Assembly: GCF_002291425.1 (NCBI RefSeq)
Contig: NZ_CP014136.1
Location: 868,001-932,000, forward strand
Direction: 5' to 3'
Source of the DNA: Gibbsiella quercinecans
Lineage (GTDB): Bacteria; Pseudomonadota; Gammaproteobacteria; Enterobacterales; Enterobacteriaceae
Length of the DNA stretch: 64,000 bases
Shown here: piece by piece, positions 47,991-57,768 of the stretch
How positions within the stretch are numbered: position 1 is the first letter of the stretch
Layout of the letters: every line of letters begins with the position of its first letter
Made by a program: the position numbers and the translations under genes
Notes under the pieces: generated by a model
The model's input: the letters and a program-made list of their open reading frames with translations, nothing else
Databases searched by the model: none
What the model was told of the DNA's origin: nothing

Positions 47991-48020
47991 AAAAAAGCCG
48001 CTGAGCGTTAGCCCTGCGGC
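47991..48020 (-). terminator. Terminator of the isochorismatase-like operon
   Basis: On the minus strand GCCGCAGGGC / GCTCAGCGGC with a TAAC loop and six T, 28 nt after the stop of the isochorismatase-like gene. Its loop region nearly matches that of the gnd terminator. Confidence 0.85.
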
Positions 48021-48047
48021 GCAGACAGACTTACCGAACACGGCATT

Positions 48048-48737
48048 TCATTTCCCGATGGCAACCAGCAAATCCGCAGATTGCGCCACGGCGCCAAATA
48101 TCCCCCCTTCCCGCAAGGTAATGTCAATGGTTGCCTGATGCAGGCCTTTTTCGCCGGCCGCACAGCAATCGGTGAGCAGCAGGCAATCGTAGCCGCGATC
48201 GTTAGCCTCACGCATCGTTGAGTGGACACAGACATCTGTCGTCACCCCGGTTAAGATCAATTGCCGAATGTCTTTGGCGCGCAGGATTTGATCGAGATCG
48301 GTGGCATGAAAAGCGCTGTTCCCAGGTTTATCGATCAGAATGTCATCGGGCGCGGGCGCCAACTCCGATACGATATTCCAGCCTCGCTCTCCCCGAATAA
48401 GAAAGCGGCCCAATGGGCCTTCAGCCCCCACGGGCGTGCCATTGAGAAGGCCCCGGAGCCGCTTGTTTGGGTTGAGATCGCTTAAATCAGGGCGGTGCCC
48501 TTCACGGGTGAAGATGACGGTCATGCCAGCAGCGCGTAGTGCCCGCAACACGTTGGCGATCGGCGTGATTGCAGCACGCCCCGCAGCCACTGAATATCCC
48601 ATGGAAGCAAAATAACCATAGGGATGAAGGAAATCATCTTGCATATCAATGATAAGCAACGCAGTGTCCTGTGGCGACCAACGCTCGGACAATGGCCAGC
48701 AATAAGGCCTGGAAGCAAGCGGTTTGTAGATGCTCAT
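48048..48737 (-). CDS. Isochorismatase-family cysteine hydrolase
   Basis: A 229-residue hydrolase of the isochorismatase/nicotinamidase/N-carbamoylsarcosine amidase fold. The triad is visible: Asp in ALLIIDMQDDFLHP near residue 32, Lys in ILIDKPGNSAFHA, and Cys in LTGVTTDVCVHSTMREAN. The ATG at 48737 lies 4 nt after the stop of the upstream binding-protein gene, so the two are co-transcribed. Members of this family hydrolyse amides or ureides (nicotinamide, biuret, ureidoacrylate, N-carbamoyl compounds). A link with the imported ligand of the binding protein is likely, but the substrate is unknown. Confidence 0.9.
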   Translation of the reverse strand: MSIYKPLASRPYCWPLSERWSPQDTALLIIDMQDDFLHPYGYFASMGYSVAAGRAAITPIANVLRALRAAGMTVIFTREGHRPDLSDLNPNKRLRGLLNGTPVGAEGPLGRFLIRGERGWNIVSELAPAPDDILIDKPGNSAFHATDLDQILRAKDIRQLILTGVTTDVCVHSTMREANDRGYDCLLLTDCCAAGEKGLHQATIDITLREGGIFGAVAQSADLLVAIGK

Positions 48738-48741
48738 GGTG

Positions 48742-49785
48742 CTATTTCTCCATAAACTCTGCCGGAAAGCGTAACTTGATATGGTTTGTATTCCCTGCCA
48801 CTTTTCCCGGGAAAGCAATACCGATATCGCCCGGTTGGCGGATCCCCTCCCCCAACAAGCCTTGCTCAAAACTGAACTGTTGAATATGCGCCAGGCCTTG
48901 CTGAAAATCGGCACTGCCGACAAATGCAGCACCTTCAGCTGGTGCGTAGAAATGCGTCGTTTTCAACTGTTGCCTAAAGCCGGCCGCGTCCGTCCCCGAA
49001 GCCTCGGCCATCCAGGCGACAGCCTGTTCATGTTCGGGGCCCGAAGCAGCCAGAATATCCATGACTTCATACCAGGCACCGGCAATAGCCTTGCCAATAC
49101 CAGGGTACTTTTTGAGCAAATCGGTACGGATAAGTAGCCCGTCATTGATCTCGCCGGGAATGTCTGCAGAACTGAATACGAGATGGGCGTTCGTGTTAGC
49201 CGAAAGAATCGAAGCCAGCTGGGGCTGCCAAGTGACCATCGCTTTCACCGTGTTGTTCGGGAAGAGCGCGATCATATCCGCATCGGACGTATTGACCACG
49301 GTAACATCACGCTCCGACAGGCCTGCTTTTTCCAACCCGCGAGCCAGCAGGTAATGCGATCCGGAAAATTGCACCAGGTTGACGGGCTGCCCTTTAATGG
49401 CGGAGAGATCCTTGCCATCCTTCAGGATAATCCCATCATTCCCCAGGGAATTGCTGAGCAATAGCGGCACACTGGTATCCACACCGGAAGCGGCAGGAAT
49501 CGTGAGCGCATCAAGCAGCATAGCTATCGTCCCCTCAAATTCCCCCGCGGTATATTGGTTAATACCTTCTATGTAGTCATTAACCTGTACCGCAGATAAA
49601 TCCACCCCGAACTTCTCGCCCCAGCGTTTTAGGATGCCCGATTCCTGCGCATAACCCAGCGGCATGGAGCCAACATAGACCGACCAAGCAATTCGCACCT
49701 GCGGCGGTTTATCAGCGATAGCATGCAGGGAGAAACAGAATAGAAATACGGCGAACAGCCCGTTGGCGGAAAATAGGCGTTTCAT
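48742..49785 (-). CDS. NitT/TauT-type periplasmic binding protein, orphan
   Basis: A 347-residue ABC binding protein with a signal peptide (LFAVFLFCFSLHAIADK). The mature protein opens VRIAWSVYVGSMPLGYAQ and resembles NMT1/THI5-like and SsuA/TauA binding proteins for small organic nitrogen or sulfur compounds. The ATG at 49785 with GAGG upstream gives a proper signal peptide; the longer open frame is rejected. No permease or ATPase gene of this family is present in the window, so it must use components coded elsewhere or be an orphan. It is co-transcribed with the isochorismatase-like gene and lies downstream of a LysR gene. Confidence 0.87.
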   Translation of the reverse strand: MKRLFSANGLFAVFLFCFSLHAIADKPPQVRIAWSVYVGSMPLGYAQESGILKRWGEKFGVDLSAVQVNDYIEGINQYTAGEFEGTIAMLLDALTIPAASGVDTSVPLLLSNSLGNDGIILKDGKDLSAIKGQPVNLVQFSGSHYLLARGLEKAGLSERDVTVVNTSDADMIALFPNNTVKAMVTWQPQLASILSANTNAHLVFSSADIPGEINDGLLIRTDLLKKYPGIGKAIAGAWYEVMDILAASGPEHEQAVAWMAEASGTDAAGFRQQLKTTHFYAPAEGAAFVGSADFQQGLAHIQQFSFEQGLLGEGIRQPGDIGIAFPGKVAGNTNHIKLRFPAEFMEK

Positions 49786-49876
49786 GATGCAACCTCGTTG
49801 AATACGGGAGACAAGTCTTGAGTTTGTCAGTTCAGCGCGGGGCATCCAATGCTGCGGAATACATGTATACATGCGA

Positions 49877-50788
49877 TTACCCGCAGGTTTGGCTCACCAA
49901 TAGCAGATCGTCAATAAACGCTTTCAACACCGGGCGTGGAGCATGCTTACTTTTACGTGTTATGGCCTGTATCGGAGATGAACGCCGGTACTGAGCAGGA
50001 TCGAGTATCACCAACTCCCCCTTTTCGACCCAGCGTTTGGCAAAATGAGCGGGTAAAAAACCAATGTGGTTACCGGCAAGAATGAGCATGGCAGCGGCTT
50101 CAATATTACTGACCCAGGCATTAGGCGGCACCCGCTCCTCTCCCAATGGCAGTAGATCCGCACTGTCTAAAAACTCGCGAACCACTTTCTTCGCGCTGGG
50201 CAATCCTTCCTGCAGTTCAGCGCCACGAAGCGAGGCCAGCGGATGGGTAACTGCCGCATACAGCAAATCCTGCTCCAGATACAGAGGCAAGTATTCAAGC
50301 TCTTGCAGATTGTGGCTGAAAATACCGATGCCAATATCAGAACGGTTATCCAGAACGGCCTGCTCAATGCGGGCTGGCGCTGCGATATCGATGAAAAACT
50401 CGGCCTGATTGTGCTCCCGCTGAACAAAACGCTGTATTGTGGCGGTCAAAGGGCAATTGTCATCCGTGATCAGATTATCGATCATGGCAATGCGAATGGG
50501 GCCACTTAGCTGACGTTGCATTGCTATGGCATCATGCTCAAAGCGCCGGGTTACAGCGAACAACTCTACTGCCCGGCGATAGATGACCGCCCCTTCGTCC
50601 GTTAGCGCAAACCCCGAACGGCCACGTTCACATAATTTGAACCCCAGCCGGCACTCAAGCTGAGTGATCTGCCTGCTGATGGTTGAGGCGTCTCGCCCCA
50701 GAATCGCTTGCGCGTTGCTGAACCCTCTGGAGTCCACTACCGCCAGGAAAACACGCAGCAGCCGAAGATCGATATCGGTAATATTCAT
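49877..50788 (-). CDS. LysR-family regulator 1
   Basis: A 303-residue LysR-type regulator. The HTH occupies about residues 5-65 (LRVFLAVVDSRGFSNAQAIL, DASTISRQITQLECRLGF), followed by an effector domain with the typical RIAMIDNLITDDNCP and VLDNRSDIGIGIF. The start ATG at 50788 gives the standard N-terminus; the long open extension to 50995 is rejected. It is 91 nt upstream of the orphan binding-protein gene, in the same direction, and divergent from the DASS transporter at 51531, so either could be its target. Confidence 0.92.
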   Translation of the reverse strand: MNITDIDLRLLRVFLAVVDSRGFSNAQAILGRDASTISRQITQLECRLGFKLCERGRSGFALTDEGAVIYRRAVELFAVTRRFEHDAIAMQRQLSGPIRIAMIDNLITDDNCPLTATIQRFVQREHNQAEFFIDIAAPARIEQAVLDNRSDIGIGIFSHNLQELEYLPLYLEQDLLYAAVTHPLASLRGAELQEGLPSAKKVVREFLDSADLLPLGEERVPPNAWVSNIEAAAMLILAGNHIGFLPAHFAKRWVEKGELVILDPAQYRRSSPIQAITRKSKHAPRPVLKAFIDDLLLVSQTCG

Positions 50789-51530
50789 ATTTATAACCGG
50801 AGATGTGAGGAAAAAACGGGTACCAATGGCATACGGAACGCCAATTTCAGATCCTATAAGCCACACCCTAGCAGAAACAATCTTTTCATGGCATAGCACA
50901 TCGATAATATTGCCCATCGCCACCGGAGATAAACCGGCCCCCTCCACCGCCAGATTATTCATCGTTACGGGAACGTGATACGAGCCATCACGCACATGGC
51001 GCCACCGTATCGTTCGCCATAGCCATTAAATAATGCACTACCACCACCCAATGGCCCCTGCGCCCCACCCCATGCATAGAAAAATAACCACAGCATCACA
51101 ATTCAAAAACCTATAAGTAAGTAAAAAAAGCATATAGTTTATAAAATGTTTTTTATTCTTATGATTTTCATCAATTTTTTACCCTTACCCCGGGTATATG
51201 AATGGTAAGTTCATTTTTTTTGAACTTATATTCAAGATGAACATATTGCCGACTTTGATAATGGAGCGGATATTAAATAATAATCACCGGCCAGGCATTA
51301 TCCGGTATTTAATACGATTCTTCGTTATATTTTTACGCAACAAAATAGCAACAAAGCAGTAAATGAACCTAATTGAACATAGCCTACGATAAAAAACGAA
51401 ATCTGGAAAACCCGAGGGTAAAAATGAAAATAAACGCGCCAAATAACGATAAGTAAAGCACAAATAATAAACTGCCAATAAAAAGGTTGCATACTTTTAT
51501 TGTAAAAATCCATGCTAAATGGAGGAAAAA
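50789..51530. other. Long AT-rich divergent gap before the DASS symporter
   Basis: A 742-bp region. The part from about 51090 is strongly AT-rich. It contains the inverted repeat at 51206-51228 and the DASS Shine-Dalgarno GGAGG. Open frames on either strand (such as one at 51284-51478) have no family resemblance and are not credited. Confidence 0.5.
51206..51228. promoter_or_regulatory. Inverted repeat in the DASS gene control region
   Basis: TAAGTTCA and TGAACTTA are perfect 8-bp arms around seven T, about 300 bp before the transporter start. It could be a regulator site or a hairpin; its partner is unknown. Confidence 0.4.
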
Positions 51531-52970
51531 ATGGCTGAGAAAAAACCAAAAACCCAAGCCCAGCGGCTGATTGGGTTTGGTGGCGCAGCATTTCTTATTC
51601 TACTGATCTGTTTGCTGCCAACACCAGAGGGCTTAACGCCGGAAGGGCAAAAAGCATTAGCATTATTCGTTGGGATAATCTTCCTATGGGCCACAGAGCC
51701 GGTACCGCTGGCGATTGTCAGCCTGATTATGGTGCCGGTTGTCGTTTCAATGGGCCTGTTGACTGTCGGCAGAACGCTAAATAACTTCTCGACATCGTCT
51801 ATTTTCCTGATCGTTGCGGCGTTATTAATGGCGCCAGCGATGTCAAAAAGTGGTTTTGCCGACAGGTTAATATACTGGCTGCTTTCTAAAGTGGGCTGCA
51901 CCGCCGTTCGTATCACGTTTGGGATCACCGTTGCGAACATTGTGCTGGCATTCATTATTCCATCAACCGCAGCCCGAACCGCAGCGCTGCTGCCCATTTG
52001 CCTGGCAATCATCGAACTTTTCAGGAAGAACAGTAACCAGCCGAAGGGAAGCCGAAGCAAGTTTGCGGTGGGGTTGCTATTAACGCTGGCCTTTACCAAT
52101 TCGATCATCAGCGCCGGCATACTCACTGCGACGATCCCCAACCCAGTTACCGTAGACTTTATATTTAAAGCAACCGGACACTCAATATCTTATGCAGAGT
52201 GGTTTATGTATGGATTCCCACCGGCGTTAATCATGACGATTTTCGCATGGTGGCTCATCAAGACCGTCTTCAAAGCAGAAGCGAATGAAATACCCGGCGG
52301 AAAAGAAATTATTGCAGAGAAACTGCAAACAATGGGGAAAATATCGGCAGATGAGTGGAAAAGCTGCCTGATTTTCTTATTTGTGGTTTTACTTTGGATG
52401 ACCGGTAGTATTACCAAAATAGATACCACCATCGCAGCCATCATCGGCGTTTGCCTGATGTTTCTTTTTGGCGTGATCAACTGGGCGGATGCATCAAAAA
52501 CGGCTGCTTTTCAGTTCATGTTAATCATGGGCGGTGGGTTTATTATCGCAGACCTGTTGATCGTCACCGGGGCGGCCAAATGGGTAGCAACCAGCCTATT
52601 TAGCCTGCTGAAATTTGATGGTGAGATATCGATTATTATCCTGTTGCTGATCGTGATTTTTATCGTGCAATACATGCATATTCCCTTTATGGGAACGACA
52701 AAAATGACCACGATGCTCATCCCTATCGTAATTAGTATTGCAGAAGCCGCCAATATCAACCCCATGATATTAGCGATGCCGGCCGGCATGATCATTGGGG
52801 GGTTCCCCCTGTTCCTGTTCTATAACACCATTTCCAGTTTATTGGTTTACGGCACAGATGAATTGCGGATGAGTGATTTCCCCAAAGTCGGCGTGCCTAT
52901 CTGTACGGTTGCGGTGCTGGTTTATAGCCTGATGGCAGCGACATATTGGCGTTGGCTGGGGCTTTTCTAA
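51531..52970 (+). CDS. DASS-family sodium:anion symporter (di/tricarboxylate type)
   Basis: A 479-residue inner-membrane transporter of the SLC13/DASS family. It has the segments LFVGIIFLWATEPVPLAIVS near residue 45, FIIPSTAARTAALLPICLAI with the SNT-like substrate site, and MHIPFMGTTKMTTMLIP followed by the final GGFPLFLFYNTISSL region. The family imports succinate, citrate, tartrate, sulfate and related anions with sodium or by exchange. The ATG at 51531 has GGAGG. It is 38 nt upstream of an RraA-like gene, so the two form a unit: import of an organic acid, then aldol or decarboxylation chemistry. Confidence 0.9.
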   Translation: MAEKKPKTQAQRLIGFGGAAFLILLICLLPTPEGLTPEGQKALALFVGIIFLWATEPVPLAIVSLIMVPVVVSMGLLTVGRTLNNFSTSSIFLIVAALLMAPAMSKSGFADRLIYWLLSKVGCTAVRITFGITVANIVLAFIIPSTAARTAALLPICLAIIELFRKNSNQPKGSRSKFAVGLLLTLAFTNSIISAGILTATIPNPVTVDFIFKATGHSISYAEWFMYGFPPALIMTIFAWWLIKTVFKAEANEIPGGKEIIAEKLQTMGKISADEWKSCLIFLFVVLLWMTGSITKIDTTIAAIIGVCLMFLFGVINWADASKTAAFQFMLIMGGGFIIADLLIVTGAAKWVATSLFSLLKFDGEISIIILLLIVIFIVQYMHIPFMGTTKMTTMLIPIVISIAEAANINPMILAMPAGMIIGGFPLFLFYNTISSLLVYGTDELRMSDFPKVGVPICTVAVLVYSLMAATYWRWLGLF

Positions 52971-53008
52971 CAACAGGCTGATAATGATTTAATCTGAGGA
53001 GACTTGAA

Positions 53009-53701
53009 ATGAGTAATATCGGATTTAGAGTTTTTTCAAAATTTAATCGCCCCGATGCAAACCTGGTCAGCAAGTTCAAAGCATTGCCGGTGGCCAATAT
53101 CGCAGACATGATGAACCGCTCAAATGTTCTGGACGCGCGGTTGCGAAAAATCGGCGCAAGCAATCTCTTGGGAGTGGCTTTTACTGTTAAAACCCGCACC
53201 GGCGACAACCTGATGGTGCATAAGGCACTGCAAATGGCGCAGCCAGGGGATGTTCTTATCGTCGATGCCCACGCTAATCTAACCAATGCCATTATGGGGG
53301 AACTGATGGTGCGTACGGCGGAGCAAAGAAACCTGGCAGGTATCATTATTGACGGCGCAGTGCGCGACGTAGCGGTATTATCCACCCTCAAAATCCCTGT
53401 TTATGCCTCCGGGGTCACGCCGGCCGGGCCCTATAAAGACGGCCCGGGTGAAATCAACACCCCGATTAGCGTTGGCGGCGTGACGATTCACCCCGGCGAT
53501 ATTCTGGTGGGCGATGACGACGGCATCGTCGTCATCCGCCCCGGCGTTGCGCAAGATATCTATGAAAAGACGCTGATAAAAAATAAAAAGGAAGAGGAAC
53601 TGGTTCGCTTGATCAAGGAAGGGCGCCGGGATAACTCATGGATTGATCGGGCGCTGAGTGAAAGAAAATGTGAGTTTATTGATGATGCCTACACCCAATA
53701 G
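53009..53701 (+). CDS. RraA-family aldolase/decarboxylase-like protein
   Basis: A 230-residue RraA/HMG aldolase-type protein. The central motif is GDVLIVDAHANLTNAIMGEL, followed by the catalytic Arg-Asp pair in IDGAVRDV and a Gly-rich DDDGIVVI loop. True family members include 4-hydroxy-4-methyl-2-oxoglutarate/4-carboxy-4-hydroxy-2-oxoadipate aldolase with oxaloacetate decarboxylase activity, while RraA proper inhibits RNase E. Its pairing with a dicarboxylate-type symporter favours the metabolic role. The C-terminal 45 residues extend beyond the shorter RraA and are like those of the aldolase branch. Confidence 0.86.
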   Translation: MSNIGFRVFSKFNRPDANLVSKFKALPVANIADMMNRSNVLDARLRKIGASNLLGVAFTVKTRTGDNLMVHKALQMAQPGDVLIVDAHANLTNAIMGELMVRTAEQRNLAGIIIDGAVRDVAVLSTLKIPVYASGVTPAGPYKDGPGEINTPISVGGVTIHPGDILVGDDDGIVVIRPGVAQDIYEKTLIKNKKEEELVRLIKEGRRDNSWIDRALSERKCEFIDDAYTQ

Positions 53702-53906
53702 GTGTTTGACCACAAATCCTCAAAAACGCCATTAAACATAGCGGGAATATCACCCAATCCCCTCGCAACGCCCGGCCATGGAAAAGCCGGGTTTGCTCCG
53801 CTTTCATGCCCATCATGCACGCCGCGAACATGATATTATTCTCGGCACTTTAAGATTTCTTTAATTTTCGTGTGCGAGACTCTGCTTAAACCCAGAGGAG
53901 CGTTAT

Positions 53907-54005
53907 ATGAAACAGAAAAAAGTATGGCCAATCAGTGAATACGTTACGGTGATTTTCTGTACCGCTGTAGTCCTGCGTTTCTTGCAAATATGGTTTACGA
54001 CGTAA
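53907..54005 (+). CDS. Small membrane protein candidate, 32 residues
   Basis: An ATG at 53907 follows a strong GAGGAG Shine-Dalgarno at a 7-nt spacing. The product has a charged N-terminus (MKQKKVWPISEY), one hydrophobic helix (VTVIFCTAVVLRFLQIWF) and ends TTT-free with FTT. This layout is typical of enterobacterial small membrane proteins. I do not recognise it. It lies alone between the RraA-like gene and a convergent LysR gene, with a 200-nt untranslated region before it. Codon use and the ribosome-binding site support translation, but it is unproven. Confidence 0.6.
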   Translation: MKQKKVWPISEYVTVIFCTAVVLRFLQIWFTT

Positions 54006-54107
54006 AGATTTTTCGTTCTTCACTTAGAGATGTTGAATCGCACCCATGCCCGGCAGCCGGAGCCATGCCTGTGGAGTACGCAGTTCATGGGCCACATCTA
54101 AAACAAA

Positions 54108-55001
54108 TCAGGTAGTGAGCCTTTTCAGCTGTTCAATAAATATGGCAATATAGGGGTTGTTGTTTTTGGGATTATAAACAGCGTAAATGCAGCAAAGACA
54201 CCGGAAGTCTTCTATTGGCAGGAAAACAATATCCTGGCGGTTATTGGGTATCGTCATTTTCCCAACCAGGGTCACCCCTAAGCCAGCGCCGACCAAAGCA
54301 AGCGCCGTATGAATTTCCAAAGCATGGTGGGAAATAGCTGGCACAATGCCGTGCTCTTTAAACTTCTCAAAGAGCTGACCGGAAAATCCACTTTTCTGGT
54401 CGTTAGGGAAGACGATAAAGGGAGAGTTGCAAAAGTCGCGTAATGTAATAAATTTCTTGCGGCTAAGGTAATGATTCTTCGGAATTGCAGCCACCAGAGG
54501 ATCAACCAGGATGAGTTCATGACGTAGCCCTTCGTCAAGGATATTATCGTTATTCATTTTCCTGATAAACCCGATATCAATGATGTGATTTATCAAAAGT
54601 TCTGGCTGGTATGCCGATAAAACCTCCTTAAGATTGATATCAATATGGCCGTGGCTTTCAGTGAAATTTTTTATCGCTTCCGGCAGTAGGTTGAACATAA
54701 CCGAACGGACAGATCCCAGCGTTAGCGTTGTTGATTTCGCGTTAACATGTTGCCAGACGTCCCTTTCCAGCTTTTCAAAACCAAATATCACCTCCTGCGC
54801 CCGGTGATAAACAAACTCACCAAGCTTGGTGAGCGTCATTGGCCTTGAGCTACGGTTAAACAAGGTGCCGTTAAGCTCTTTTTCAAGCGCCGTTATTTGC
54901 ATACTGATCGCCGTGGGGGCAAGCAATAGCGTTTTCGCCGCCTGGCTGGCGCTGCCCGCTTCCACAACACGACAAAAATACTGCAGTTGTTTTATGTTCA
55001 C
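54108..55001 (-). CDS. LysR-family regulator 2
   Basis: A 297-residue LysR regulator with the N-terminal HTH (IKQLQYFCRVVEAGSASQAA, APTAISMQITALEKEL) and an effector domain (TLGSVRSVMFNLLP, GLRHELILVDPLVAAIPKNH). It resembles the Nac/Cbl and CatR-like group that respond to small organic ligands, but the ligand is unknown. It is convergent with the DASS-RraA unit and 242 nt from gnd in the same direction, so it does not share an obvious divergent promoter with a target. Confidence 0.92.
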   Translation of the reverse strand: MNIKQLQYFCRVVEAGSASQAAKTLLLAPTAISMQITALEKELNGTLFNRSSRPMTLTKLGEFVYHRAQEVIFGFEKLERDVWQHVNAKSTTLTLGSVRSVMFNLLPEAIKNFTESHGHIDINLKEVLSAYQPELLINHIIDIGFIRKMNNDNILDEGLRHELILVDPLVAAIPKNHYLSRKKFITLRDFCNSPFIVFPNDQKSGFSGQLFEKFKEHGIVPAISHHALEIHTALALVGAGLGVTLVGKMTIPNNRQDIVFLPIEDFRCLCCIYAVYNPKNNNPYIAIFIEQLKRLTT

Positions 55002-55182
55002 CGTTAATGAGCCTTAAGTAGGCAGAACGCGCTAATCCTTACGGGCTGTGAAAGCGCTCTGAATACGTGCACGATCACTCTGATGCCAGGGCAGCAGGTT
55101 ACCATGCCGGCACTGGCTATACCGTTATTCTTCCCACACATTACGCGTTTGCCGTTGAGATACGCCAGCCCAGATCGCGGGC

Positions 55183-55217
55183 AAAAAAAAAGGCCGCCGA
55201 GTGTTAGCCCGGCGGCC
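55183..55217 (-). terminator. Rho-independent terminator of gnd
   Basis: On the minus strand GGCCGCC / GGCGGCC with a 12-base loop GGGCTAACACTC and nine T, 27 nt after the gnd stop codon. Confidence 0.93.
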
Positions 55218-55243
55218 TTGTTATCGATAATCAGGCTAAAGCA

Positions 55244-56650
<1,407 letters not shown>

Positions 56651-56936
56651 TTAGTAACTCCTGTCTGAAATATATGTCAACTTCGAGAGAAAATAACCTG
56701 TTGAAAGAAGGGGTTATTTTACATCCAAAGCTGTGATAGCGATCCTAACCATTGTACATGAGTATAACGGAGCATGTACCTATCATAGTCATAACATTCT
56801 TCATACATACGGTGGCGACGTCGATTCGTATAACCACCCTACTTGCTCTTAACCGCCCATTAGATTACCGGTAACATTGAGAAATGTAAGCATTAGGATG
56901 TGCCACTCATCCCACCAGGCTTTCATTCCCCTGACA
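56651..56936. other. Gap between gnd and the polysaccharide cluster
   Basis: A 286-bp AT-richer region containing the gnd promoter on the minus strand. No JUMPstart/ops motif or gene is seen. Confidence 0.5.
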
Positions 56937-57755
56937 TTACGATGATTTTTCTGATGGTAAATTCGCCAAACAACGTTTGTTCAGTTGATTACGCTGGCGA
57001 TCGTGTAACCATCCCCACTTATTGAAATACCGAATCGCGGAAGTGATGTGGTAAAACAGAAAACGGAAGTTAGTGTATGAACGGCGCTGTGATTCGTGAA
57101 CAACCAACGCGTCCGGGCAATAAGTTACCGGGCATGAGGATTGGCATACCCTACGGGACAAATCGACATCCTCAAGATACAGGAAGAAACGCGGATCGAA
57201 CCCTTTCACTTCACGCAACGCCTGGCGGCTAATCAGCATAAAACAACCGGATAATGAAGGCGCGAAAAAAGGCTTGCTGTAATCAGCCTGTCGCAATTCA
57301 TAGTCATCATTGATAGCGTGCGAAAATGTGGAAAGAAAGCGCCGAATCAAAAGCTGATAGGGGGTTGGCAGCAGCTTAGTACCATGCTGCAGACTACCAT
57401 CGGGGTAAACCACTTTCGGGATCGACAATCCCGTTTTATGGTGCAAGCTAAAACGGTACAGCTTATCAACTTCACCCTTAGCAAAGAAAATATCCGGGTT
57501 GCAAATCAGTATAAAATCCGCTTTATCGCCATATCGTTCAAAGACGACATTGTGCCCAGCACCAAACCCCTTGTTCTCGGGTAAACGGATTACATCCAAC
57601 TTTTCATGGGTAAAGTCAGACAGCCAATCGCAGAAGCTACCATTGTCAACAAGTACAACCTTCGACACGCTCTCCTCACCAAAGAGCGAGGATAAAGTCT
57701 GCTTAACATCTTGATACTTATGCTTATAAAGCACAAGCGAAGCTATGATTTCCAC
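56937..57755 (-). CDS. Family 2 glycosyltransferase, rhamnosyltransferase-like (WbbL type)
   Basis: A 272-residue GT2 enzyme. It has the GT-A start IIASLVLYKH, the VVLVDNGSF and VIRLPENKGFGAGHN segments, the acidic metal motif ICNPDIFF, GLSIPKVVYPDG and the SGCFMLISRQALREVKGFDP region of rhamnosyltransferases such as WbbL. The start codon is GTG (57755). It transfers a sugar, probably rhamnose, to a lipid-linked glycan at the cytoplasmic membrane. It is the last gene of the cluster before gnd. Confidence 0.88.
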   Translation of the reverse strand: MEIIASLVLYKHKYQDVKQTLSSLFGEESVSKVVLVDNGSFCDWLSDFTHEKLDVIRLPENKGFGAGHNVVFERYGDKADFILICNPDIFFAKGEVDKLYRFSLHHKTGLSIPKVVYPDGSLQHGTKLLPTPYQLLIRRFLSTFSHAINDDYELRQADYSKPFFAPSLSGCFMLISRQALREVKGFDPRFFLYLEDVDLSRRVCQSSCPVTYCPDALVVHESQRRSYTNFRFLFYHITSAIRYFNKWGWLHDRQRNQLNKRCLANLPSEKSS

Positions 57756-57768
57756 AGGTTACACCAAA

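Noticed and set aside
51284..51478. 64-codon minus-strand frame in the LysR-DASS gap
   Set aside because: No ribosome-binding site, no homology, and the composition is that of AT-rich non-coding DNA.
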